DNA of 9,730 nucleotides from an uncultured Pelolinea sp. (GTDB taxonomy: Bacteria > Chloroflexota > Anaerolineae > Anaerolineales > Anaerolineaceae). The position numbers were made by a program, and so were the translations under genes. Below the pieces are notes generated by a model. That model did no database searches and was not told the DNA's origin. It worked only from the letters and a program-made list of their open reading frames with translations. Shown here piece by piece: positions 1 to 5,565 of this stretch (within the stretch, counting starts at the first letter, position 1; each line of letters opens with the position of its first letter). Location of the stretch: contig CALGUJ010000181.1 of the NCBI GenBank assembly GCA_937902055.1, forward strand, positions 1 through 9,730, written 5' to 3'.

Positions 1-71
1 GGTCGCGGCAGGACAGCGACATCGATCCCCTGCGGGAGATGGCGGAATATCAGGCGTTGATCTCGAATTAA
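1..71 (+). CDS. C-terminal tail of an unidentified protein (partial)
   Basis: The frame beginning at base 3 stays open from the left edge to a TAA at 69-71. It gives 22 residues ending in DPLREMAEYQALISN. The composition is GC-rich, like the genes from arfB rightward and unlike the AT-rich genes that follow at once, so this is probably the end of a resident gene cut by the window edge. No domain can be recognised from so short a stretch. Another frame is also open beyond this point, so the assignment rests on composition and protein-like residue content only. Confidence 0.35.
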   Translation, partial: SRQDSDIDPLREMAEYQALISN

Positions 72-101
72 GGATATATTTCTTAACCCAAATAAACATA
101 C

Positions 102-130
102 TTGAAATATTTGTTTTCATATAGGATAAT
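102..130 (+). promoter_or_regulatory. Sigma-70-type promoter of the abiE operon
   Basis: A -35 box TTGAAA (102-107) and a -10 box GATAAT (125-130) are separated by exactly 17 nt. Transcription would start near base 137 and give a leader of about 19 nt before the ATG at 156. The -10 box lies inside the left arm of the inverted repeat at 116-160, so a protein bound there would block polymerase. This assignment also argues against the in-frame TTG at 102 as a start codon, because that TTG is the -35 box itself. Confidence 0.65.
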
Positions 131-160
131 AGACATAATTAGTCTATTATCCTATATGAA
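116..160 (+). repeat. 19-bp perfect inverted repeat, likely abiE autoregulatory operator
   Basis: The arms at 116-134 and 142-160 are perfectly complementary over 19 bp (core ATAGGATAATAGAC and its complement) around a 7-nt centre, ATAATTA. The left arm contains the -10 box and the right arm contains the ATG at 156-158. With transcription starting near 137 the left arm would not be in the mRNA, so the repeat should act as double-stranded DNA and not as an RNA hairpin. AbiEi antitoxins are known to bind inverted repeats in their own promoter and repress it, which makes this an operator by inference. Confidence 0.7.
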
Positions 161-812
161 TCTTGATATTCTTGCTCCACTTGATAACTTACCTTACTTC
201 ACAATTGAAGCGGTAAAGCAGCTCTTTGGCGATAAAAATTCAGCCATCGGGACTATACAAACCTTTCTATATCGTTGGATGAAAACCGGGCAAATCATCC
301 ATTTGAAAAAGGGGACATATATGACACTGCGTTTTTTTGAAACTCATCGGGCAGATGTCGATTTTTCTTCAATGGTCAGCGCTATTTTAATCCCGCAATC
401 ATATGTGTCTCTGGAGTATGTCTTGCAGCGCAACGGTATCCTCACCGATATAACGTATCCTGTTTCCGCAATAACATTAAAACAAACTCGTACATTCGAG
501 AATCAGGCGGGGATTTTCACATACCGCAATTTAAAATTGAGCCTTTACACCGGTTATACAATCTCGGAATATATGGGGATTCCAATTTCCCAGGCGTCCA
601 AGGCAAAAGCGCTATTTGATATGCTCTACCTGCGTCCCTTGGGGACCACACTTCAATCAACAAAAGATGAATTGGCTGAAAGTCTGCGTTTGAATCTGGA
701 AGACTTTTCCAGGGGAGATCAGCTTGAATTTACAGGATTTGTGGAAATAAGTAAAAGCAGAAAGATGGATTTGATCCTGAAGAGTTTACGGAGAACGGCA
801 TGGCAACCTTAA
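156..812 (+). CDS. abiEi: AbiEi-family antitoxin / transcriptional repressor of a type IV toxin-antitoxin system
   Basis: This is the likely antitoxin of an AbiE system: a repressor of its own operon that also counteracts the downstream nucleotidyltransferase toxin. The 218-residue product has an N-terminal winged-helix region (about residues 10-55, ending in LKKGTYM). It continues with the family's typical segments SYVSLEYVLQRNGI (about 90-105) and SKAKALFDMLYLRPL (about 150-165). I chose the ATG at 156 because the protein then begins with MNLDILAPLDN directly ahead of the DNA-binding domain, and because the upstream TTG at 102 is a -35 box. No Shine-Dalgarno is visible before 156, so initiation would rely on a short leader. 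Its end overlaps the toxin start by 13 nt, as usual for a coupled pair. Base composition is clearly more AT-rich than the genes from arfB rightward. Family assignment is from recognised sequence pattern and gene order. Confidence 0.8.
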   Translation: MNLDILAPLDNLPYFTIEAVKQLFGDKNSAIGTIQTFLYRWMKTGQIIHLKKGTYMTLRFFETHRADVDFSSMVSAILIPQSYVSLEYVLQRNGILTDITYPVSAITLKQTRTFENQAGIFTYRNLKLSLYTGYTISEYMGIPISQASKAKALFDMLYLRPLGTTLQSTKDELAESLRLNLEDFSRGDQLEFTGFVEISKSRKMDLILKSLRRTAWQP

Positions 813-1630
813 TTCAATTGATGCAAAACGAGTTGGGAAAAAAGGATCCCAGCATGCCAAATGAGACAAAGAGGATCTTTCTTAAAAAACTTTTACAAGC
901 ATATACCCTTGATTTTCTTTATAACCATCCACTTTATCGCAAACTCAGTTTCTACGGTGGAACATGTTTGCATATCTGCTATGGGTTGAATCGACTTTCC
1001 GAAGATTTGGACCTCGATAATACTGTCGGAATTGACCTTATTAATCTTGAGAAAGATTTACTGACCTTTTTCCGATCAAATACAGGATTTAACGACGTTA
1101 CTGCCAAAACTCAGCTGGGGGACTGGGGAATCCGGCGGACCACGCTAAAATTTCCTGTCCTCTTTCCATTAGGGCTGACTTCACATGAAAACCAACCGCT
1201 GCACCTAAAAGTGGAAGTCAGTCAGCATAAGCAAATTTCCGTCCTGCGCAAAACTCCGATTTTACTTTACGGAAAAAGTTTTGTGGCCTCACATTTTTCG
1301 TTGGAAACGATGATGGCAGGGAAAATGATTGCCTGTTTGGAACGTGATTTTAAAAAAGGCGGAGCGTCTTTTAAAGGCCGGGATTTCTACGATCTCCTTT
1401 GGTTCATGCAACAAAAAATTCAACCTTTGGAAGAAAAACTCTCTAAAGATGGTAAACAGTCTTATACAATAGCATCTGCAATGGAGAAGTTAAGCATAAG
1501 AATCTCGCAAATGAATCCATCCGAATTGGCTCAAGATTTGCTGCCCTTATTTGAACAACGTTCATTTATCAAGGCCTGGCTGGAGAGCTATAAAGAGAAT
1601 TTCACGGAATATTTGAAATTTTATATATAA
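800..1630 (+). CDS. abiEii: AbiEii-family nucleotidyltransferase toxin
   Basis: The 276-residue product has the hallmarks of the AbiEii/MNT nucleotidyltransferase fold. A GGTCLH turn at residues 53-58 is followed by RLSEDLDLD (65-73), whose acidic residues D69 and D71 would bind metal. Further motifs are KVEV (137-140), the MMAGKMIACLERD helix (171-183) and KGRDFYDLLWF (192-202). Family members use NTPs to modify an RNA target, reported as tRNA for some relatives, which halts growth until the antitoxin acts. The substrate here cannot be told from sequence. The ATG at 800 has a GGAG-type ribosome site about 6 nt upstream, and the frame overlaps the antitoxin end. The gene stops 10 nt before the end of convergent arfB, and no terminator is visible in that gap. 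All key motifs are intact, so the toxin is probably functional. Confidence 0.85.
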   Translation: MATLIQLMQNELGKKDPSMPNETKRIFLKKLLQAYTLDFLYNHPLYRKLSFYGGTCLHICYGLNRLSEDLDLDNTVGIDLINLEKDLLTFFRSNTGFNDVTAKTQLGDWGIRRTTLKFPVLFPLGLTSHENQPLHLKVEVSQHKQISVLRKTPILLYGKSFVASHFSLETMMAGKMIACLERDFKKGGASFKGRDFYDLLWFMQQKIQPLEEKLSKDGKQSYTIASAMEKLSIRISQMNPSELAQDLLPLFEQRSFIKAWLESYKENFTEYLKFYI

Positions 1631-1640
1631 ACTCGATTAC

Positions 1641-2066
1641 TTATTCATCCAAATGCGTATTTGCTCGTCGGGAGCGTTTGAGCTCGCCATGCAGTTTTTT
1701 ATCCTCCAGGCGGCGCCGTCGCGCGGCCGCGCCGGGATGCGTGGGTTTGCGTGAGGCGGGTTTGTGCAATGCTTTACGGATGAGCAGCGTCAGCCGTTCG
1801 CGGGCATCCTCCCGGTTCTTCTCCTGTGTTCGGAAGCGGCGCGCTTCGATCACCAGCACGCCCTCTTCGGTCGCGCGGCTGCCGGCCAGCCGGATCAGGC
1901 GCTGTTTGACTTCATCGCTCAGGCTGGGGGAATGCGCGGCGTCGAAACGCAGCTGCACCGCCGTGGCAACCTTGTTGACATTCTGACCGCCCGGGCCGGA
2001 AGAGCGCACAAAGCTCTCGCTGATTTCACTTTCGGGGATTTGGATCCGCTCGCTGATGATCAACAT
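1641..2066 (-). CDS. arfB: ArfB-type alternative ribosome-rescue peptidyl-tRNA hydrolase
   Basis: This small class-I release-factor-like protein (141 aa) enters ribosomes stalled at the 3' end of a broken mRNA and hydrolyses the peptidyl-tRNA. The catalytic GGQ is at residues 26-28 within SSGPGGQNVNKVATAVQLRF, the standard ArfB context. The codon-recognition domains of full release factors are absent. The C-terminus from about 105 is strongly basic (ASRKPTHPGAAARRRRLEDKK onward), matching the tail that occupies the empty mRNA channel. The start MLIISERIQIP aligns with the usual ArfB N-terminus, so the ATG at 2066 is well supported. Just upstream lies a terminator-like hairpin, and the only visible ribosome site (AGAGGA, 11 nt from ATG) sits in its 3' arm. 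The gene is convergent with the abiE pair. Confidence 0.93.
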   Translation of the reverse strand: MLIISERIQIPESEISESFVRSSGPGGQNVNKVATAVQLRFDAAHSPSLSDEVKQRLIRLAGSRATEEGVLVIEARRFRTQEKNREDARERLTLLIRKALHKPASRKPTHPGAAARRRRLEDKKLHGELKRSRRANTHLDE

Positions 2067-2068
2067 AT

Positions 2069-2097
2069 AAAAAAGTATCCTCTGAAACAGAGGATAC
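2069..2097 (-). terminator. Rho-independent terminator-like hairpin between the EIIA gene and arfB
   Basis: Read on the minus strand, GTATCCTCTG, loop TTT and CAGAGGATAC form a perfect 10-bp stem followed by six T residues. It lies about 35 nt past the stop of the EIIA gene, where the deoC operon should end. The T run finishes only 2 nt before the arfB ATG, and the arfB ribosome site AGAGGA is within the 3' arm. The element may therefore both end the upstream operon and limit arfB translation on read-through transcripts. Confidence 0.75.
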
Positions 2098-2132
2098 CAG
2101 AAATTTTTAATTCGGGTGAAATAAGCCTAAAA

Positions 2133-2603
2133 CTATCCGACCGATTTAACCGCGGCCATGATCGCATCCGCACTGTCAGCTTCGTAGATGTTCTTCAGGA
2201 TCGCCTTGGACTGGATCAAGGTCAGCAGGTCCCGGATCATCACCGGCTGGTTTTTGAAATCTTTCAGGGCCAGCATGAAGATCACCGGCACATCGATCTC
2301 GTCGGGGTCGTTGGAACCCATCACCCGGAACTTGACCGGCTGCTTGAAGACCGCCACGGCGATGCCGCCCTTGAGGACTCTATCGGGATCGGCGTGCGGA
2401 ATGGCAATCGCCACGGGCTGGGTGGGCAGGCCGGTGGGGAATTTCTGCTCCCGGGCGTAAACATCCTGCCAGTACAGCTCTTCCACGTACCCCTCGGCGG
2501 CCATCATGCCGCCCACCAGGCGGATGGCTTCTTCCGTGTTTTTCGCTTCAGCGCCTACGCGCATCATGCGCACATTGAACATATCCAAAAAATCAGCGTT
2601 CAT
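2133..2603 (-). CDS. PTS EIIA domain protein, fructose/galactitol (GatA-like) type
   Basis: This 156-residue cytoplasmic protein matches the single-domain EIIA of the fructose-mannitol/galactitol PTS family. Such proteins accept phosphate from HPr on a histidine and pass it to an EIIB. The signature LPTQPVAIAIPHAD (residues 59-72) holds the phosphorylatable His70. A second conserved block is VPVIFMLALKD (105-115), and the C-terminal DLLTLIQSKAILKNIYEADS is also typical. The ATG at 2603 has an AGGAGA site 10 nt upstream; that site overlaps the aminotransferase stop codon, and 14 nt separate the genes, so they are co-transcribed. The frame extends further upstream but lies inside the aminotransferase and lacks similarity. 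No EIIB or EIIC gene is next to it, so it either serves transporter parts encoded elsewhere or has a regulatory job. Confidence 0.85.
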   Translation of the reverse strand: MNADFLDMFNVRMMRVGAEAKNTEEAIRLVGGMMAAEGYVEELYWQDVYAREQKFPTGLPTQPVAIAIPHADPDRVLKGGIAVAVFKQPVKFRVMGSNDPDEIDVPVIFMLALKDFKNQPVMIRDLLTLIQSKAILKNIYEADSADAIMAAVKSVG

Positions 2604-2617
2604 TTGATTAAATTCTC

Positions 2618-3982
2618 CTATTGATCCGTCCAGGGATCGACCACGTCGCCCAGGACTTCGTCGATGGTGTCCAGCGCAAAATCCACATCCTCCCGGCTGA
2701 TGCACAGGGGCGGGGTGATGAAGAAGCCCAGGGGATGGTACTTGATGTTGATGCCGCGCTCCGAGAAAATCTTGTCCAGGCTGCCGACCTTGCCGGAATC
2801 GTTGGTGGCGCCGTTATCTTTTGAAAAGCTCTCGCGCGTTTCGCGGTTCTTCACCAGTTCGACGAACTGGAACAATCCCTTGCCGCGCAGGTCGCCGATG
2901 CAAGGGTGTTTTTTCTGCATTTCCTGCAAGCGCCCGGCGATATACTCGCCCTGGATGCGCGAATTTTCAATGAGGCCGTCATCCCGATAGACGTTAATGG
3001 CGGCAATGGCTGCCGCGCAGGCCACTGGGTGGTTGGTGAAGGTGCCGCCCGACCACAAGGTGTTGGTGTCGAAAAAGTCGGCGATCTTCTGCGAAACGCC
3101 CACGGCCCCCAGCGGCAGCTGGCTGCCGGTCAGGCCTTTGGCCATGGTGATGACGTCCGGCTGAACTTTCCATTGATCGACCGCGAACCAGGCGCCCGTG
3201 CGCCCGAAGCCGGACATGACTTCATCCACGATCATCAAAATGCCGTTGCGGTCGCAGATCTCGCGGATGGTGGTCAGGTAATCATCACGGTGCGGCAGCA
3301 GGATGCCGTTGGCGCCGATTACGCCCTCGACCATGATGGCGGCCACATTTTGAGCGCCTTCGTAGGCGATCGCCTGCTCCATGTAATGCGCGCAACGCAT
3401 GTTGCATGTCTCGGGTTTCAGGCCGAAATCGCAGCGGTAGCAATACGGCGCGGGCACGTGCACCACGCCGCTAATGCCCGGCTCCATCGACCAGCGCCGC
3501 GACTCGCCGGTCAGGATGCTGGTGGCTGTGGAGGAACCGTGAAACGAGCGGTAGGTGGTGATGAACTTGTTGCGCCCGGTGTATTGGCGCGCGATCTGGT
3601 GCGCGTGGTCGTTGGCGTCCGACCCGCTCAGGCAGATGATGAATTTGACAATATTTTCCGGCGTCACTTCGTCCAGCAGGCGGCCCAACTCGGCGCGCGG
3701 GTGGGTGGCGTAGCGTGGATCGACGTAGCAGTGTGCGTTGGCCTGATCGCAGATGGCCTCCACGATCTTGGGGTGGTTATGGCCGGCGTTGACGCACATG
3801 TATTGCGCGGAAAAATCGAGAATGCGTTTGCCTTCCGAATCGAACATCCAGGCGCCCTCGCCGCCCACGATCACCGCCCGCGGATCCCAACCGCTCTGCG
3901 AACGGTAATTGGTGAATGTATACTTTCTGCATAAATCCTTGACTTCCCGCGTCGAGCGGGAACGCCATGATGATTCAGTCAT
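2618..3982 (-). CDS. PLP-dependent class III aminotransferase, taurine/omega-amino acid transaminase-like
   Basis: The 454-residue product is a fold-type I aminotransferase of class III, which moves an amino group, often from an omega-amine, to a 2-oxo acid. Landmarks in order are the N-terminal GAWMFDSEGKRILDFSAQ (43-60), the phosphate-binding LSGSDAND (118-125), the cofactor-stacking YRSFHGS (144-150), the DEVMSGFGRTG block with Asp253, and the Schiff-base Lys282 in TMAKGLTG. A four-cysteine run, C-x2-C-x8-C-x3-C (181-197), is a feature I recall from taurine-pyruvate and related transaminases, so that subgroup is the best guess. The true substrate is not determined. Start ATG 3982 has GGAGG 7 nt upstream. 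The gene lies about 90 nt after deoC and 14 nt before the EIIA gene, in one operon. Length is normal and nothing is broken. Confidence 0.88.
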   Translation of the reverse strand: MTESSWRSRSTREVKDLCRKYTFTNYRSQSGWDPRAVIVGGEGAWMFDSEGKRILDFSAQYMCVNAGHNHPKIVEAICDQANAHCYVDPRYATHPRAELGRLLDEVTPENIVKFIICLSGSDANDHAHQIARQYTGRNKFITTYRSFHGSSTATSILTGESRRWSMEPGISGVVHVPAPYCYRCDFGLKPETCNMRCAHYMEQAIAYEGAQNVAAIMVEGVIGANGILLPHRDDYLTTIREICDRNGILMIVDEVMSGFGRTGAWFAVDQWKVQPDVITMAKGLTGSQLPLGAVGVSQKIADFFDTNTLWSGGTFTNHPVACAAAIAAINVYRDDGLIENSRIQGEYIAGRLQEMQKKHPCIGDLRGKGLFQFVELVKNRETRESFSKDNGATNDSGKVGSLDKIFSERGINIKYHPLGFFITPPLCISREDVDFALDTIDEVLGDVVDPWTDQ

Positions 3983-4072
3983 ATAAAAACCTCCAATTCT
4001 TGTATAAACCAGGCATTTTCCAGATAAAAAGAAGACGAAAGAGAGTCTTGATCTCTCGACCGTTCTTTTCGT

Positions 4073-4783
4073 TTATTCCAGTTCCAGCAGGGTTCCTTGC
4101 GCTTCTCGTTGGGCGGCCTCTTCCAGGATGGCCTGGCTGCCGCGCGTGGCGATGCGGTTCACGCCGGCCGCGCGGTATTGCAGGAATTCATCCAGGGTGC
4201 GGATGCCGCCGGCCGCTTTCACCTTCATGCGGGGCGAGACGCTGGCGCGCATCAGCCGCACATCCTCGAGGGTGGCGCCGCTGGTGCCGTAGCCGGTGGA
4301 GGTCTTCACGAAATCCGCGCCGGCGGCTTCGCTGATCTGGCAGGCTTTGACAATCATTTCCCTGGTCAGATAGCAATTCTCGAAGATCACTTTCAATTCG
4401 GCGCCGTGCGCGTGGGTCACCTCAGCCATGGCGCGGATGTCCGCCTCCACGTAGGTATAATCGCCCGCCAACATGCGGCTGACGGCCATGACCATATCCA
4501 GCTCGATCGCGCCCGCTTCCAGGGAACGCTGCGCTTCGAATACTTTCACCTCGGTCGGCACGGTGCCGTGCGGAAAAGCCACCACCGTGCTCACCGGCAC
4601 GCCGCTGCCCGCCAGCATTTTTACCGCGCGCGAAACGTCGAACGGCACCACGCTGCATGTGGCCACTTTAAATTTTTTGGAAAGCTCCACGCCTTCCACG
4701 AATTCAGCTTCGGTCAAATTGGGTCGCAATAGGGAATGATCGATCATTCCGGCAATATCAGTAACGGTAAGGCTCCTGGTCAT
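4073..4783 (-). CDS. deoC: DeoC-family deoxyribose-phosphate aldolase
   Basis: This class I (Schiff-base) aldolase would cleave 2-deoxyribose 5-phosphate to acetaldehyde and glyceraldehyde 3-phosphate in deoxynucleoside breakdown. The 236-residue TIM-barrel protein has the family segments IDHSLLRP (14-21), FPHGTVPTEVKVFEA (70-84), ELDMVMA with Asp96, DFVKTSTGYGTSGAT with Lys160, and KVKAAGGIR with Lys189. Asp96, Lys160 and Lys189 correspond to the catalytic Asp102/Lys167/Lys201 of the E. coli enzyme. Some positions depart from the common consensus (FENCYLT where ETCLLT is usual), so a related phospho-sugar substrate is possible. ATG 4783 was chosen because GAGAGG precedes it and because the earlier in-frame ATG at 4822 falls in the -10 region, before the predicted transcript start. 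The ATG at 4795 has no ribosome site. It is the first gene of the operon. Confidence 0.87.
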   Translation of the reverse strand: MTRSLTVTDIAGMIDHSLLRPNLTEAEFVEGVELSKKFKVATCSVVPFDVSRAVKMLAGSGVPVSTVVAFPHGTVPTEVKVFEAQRSLEAGAIELDMVMAVSRMLAGDYTYVEADIRAMAEVTHAHGAELKVIFENCYLTREMIVKACQISEAAGADFVKTSTGYGTSGATLEDVRLMRASVSPRMKVKAAGGIRTLDEFLQYRAAGVNRIATRGSQAILEEAAQREAQGTLLELE

Positions 4784-4805
4784 AATACCTCTCATATTAT
4801 CGTGA

Positions 4806-4821
4806 TGTTCGTTATCTAACA
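4806..4821 (-). promoter_or_regulatory. DeoR-operator-like palindrome in the deoC leader
   Basis: The minus strand reads TGTTAGATAACGAACA, a 16-bp imperfect palindrome. It matches 12 of 16 positions of the E. coli DeoR operator as I recall it (TGTTAGAATTCTAACA), including the complete TGTTAGA half and the outer AACA. It lies directly downstream of the predicted -10 box and covers the expected transcription start near 4816, a classic repressor position. No deoR gene is in the window, so the cognate regulator is unknown. Confidence 0.45.
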
Positions 4822-4822
4822 T

Positions 4823-4851
4823 ATCTTACATCATTTCTGTTTGTTTATCAA
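4823..4851 (-). promoter_or_regulatory. Sigma-70-type promoter of the deoC-aminotransferase-EIIA operon
   Basis: On the minus strand a -35 box TTGATA (4851-4846) and a -10-like TAAGAT (4828-4823) are separated by 17 nt. The surrounding DNA is AT-rich compared with the genes. The predicted start near 4816 leaves a leader of about 30 nt before ATG 4783, with a ribosome site at its end. The -10 box is only a moderate match (4 of 6). Confidence 0.5.
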
Positions 4852-5090
4852 GATATTTAACATTATCGAACCTTAATAAAAACGCGATCCATCGCGCAGC
4901 AGGTGAAATTTTAATGAAATTCCGGATGGTTATTAATCGGATCATCCAGAAGATCGATATTTATAAATTCAGAGCAACTAGAATTTAAACGGGAATTGAA
5001 CAACAAAAGACCGAATCAACGGAAATCTATTTTAAAATATGCATTTTGCCGGAATTCGCCTGGCAATGTATCTCTCAATACAAGTTTGGT
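4852..5090 (-). other. AT-rich intergenic region between the GyrI-like gene and the deoC promoter
   Basis: No reading frame of protein-like character was found here. A weak 5-bp stem (TTGCC at 5046-5050 with GGCAA at 5062-5066) lies about 25 nt after the stop of the GyrI-like gene. An ATTTTAAAAT palindrome follows at 5030-5039 in the direction of minus-strand transcription. Together these could slow polymerase but do not make a convincing terminator. The rest shows no clear motif. Confidence 0.4.
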
Positions 5091-5564
5091 TTAAGTTGAT
5101 TTTACGGGGATGACAATTCGAGTCAATAACTCACTCCTGAGACAACTGCTTTCATCGTTCATGAAGTAGTGAAAAATTGGCCCCGATTGCGTAAAACCGT
5201 TTAGATTCATCCATTGGTAAATTGCCGTCAACAAGATATCGGTTTCCTCATACGGGCCCAGGAATATTCCAGCCGCTATCGCGCGAGCGGGGATGGTATG
5301 TGCAACAGAGATATCACCGTCGCCTGCCACCGGTCCGGCAAATGGAAAACCAACTTCAACATCCAGATCTTCAAGATCGGTATTGTGAAAACAAGCAAAT
5401 GGCTCGCCCGAAAAAATCCAGCCATTTGCTTGTGCATGCGTCATGATTTTCATAAATGCTTTCCCGGCAAAAGCCGGATAATCGGAAAAATTGAGGCGCT
5501 TACGAATAGAGAGCACGTTTTGTTCAGTTTGCTGGTAAAGTTGGATCCTTGATATTATCGCCAC
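5091..5564 (-). CDS. Stand-alone GyrI-like small-molecule-binding domain protein
   Basis: The 157-residue product resembles the GyrI-like / AraC effector-binding domain, a two-fold SHS2-type fold that binds small hydrophobic or cationic ligands. Typical elements are VEVGFPFAG (69-77), AAGIFLGPYEETDILLTAIYQW (97-118), the GxxxxGPIFHYF stretch (123-134) and the closing SELLTRIVIPVK (144-155). It has no DNA-binding domain. The GTG at 5564 is chosen because it lies 2 nt after the stop of the upstream AraC-type gene with AAGGGA ahead of it; the frame upstream of it is inside that gene. The tight spacing implies translational coupling. It may serve as a ligand sink or partner sensor for the neighbouring regulator, or as a hydrolase-type member of the same fold; neither is proven. 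Confidence 0.75.
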   Translation of the reverse strand: MAIISRIQLYQQTEQNVLSIRKRLNFSDYPAFAGKAFMKIMTHAQANGWIFSGEPFACFHNTDLEDLDVEVGFPFAGPVAGDGDISVAHTIPARAIAAGIFLGPYEETDILLTAIYQWMNLNGFTQSGPIFHYFMNDESSCLRSELLTRIVIPVKST

Positions 5565-5565
5565 G

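Noticed and set aside
102..155. TTG start extending the antitoxin by 18 residues
   Set aside because: The TTG is the -35 box of a good promoter, lies before the predicted transcript start, and the added residues precede the usual family start.
62..1639. CTCGAATTA (62-70) and CTCGATTA (1632-1639) as target-site repeats flanking the abiE island
   Set aside because: They are imperfect, short and AT-rich, with no integrase or IS; chance similarity is as likely.
1764..2624. Plus-strand open frame of 286 codons over arfB and the EIIA gene
   Set aside because: It spans two recognised minus-strand genes and the hairpin between them; no protein-like motifs or ribosome site.
2604..2705. N-terminal extension of the EIIA protein to an earlier ATG
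   Set aside because: The extra 34 residues lie in the aminotransferase gene and are R/G-rich without similarity; the ATG at 2603 has a clear AGGAGA site.
2906..3934. Long plus-strand open frame (342 codons) opposite the aminotransferase
   Set aside because: It is antisense to a strongly recognised gene, is rich in His/Ala/Gly/Val as mirror frames in GC-rich DNA are, and has no domain.
4001..4072. Terminator between deoC and the aminotransferase
   Set aside because: Only a 5-bp GAGAG/CTCTC stem is present, with a broken T-rich tail; it is too weak to call and the operon continues with strong ribosome sites.
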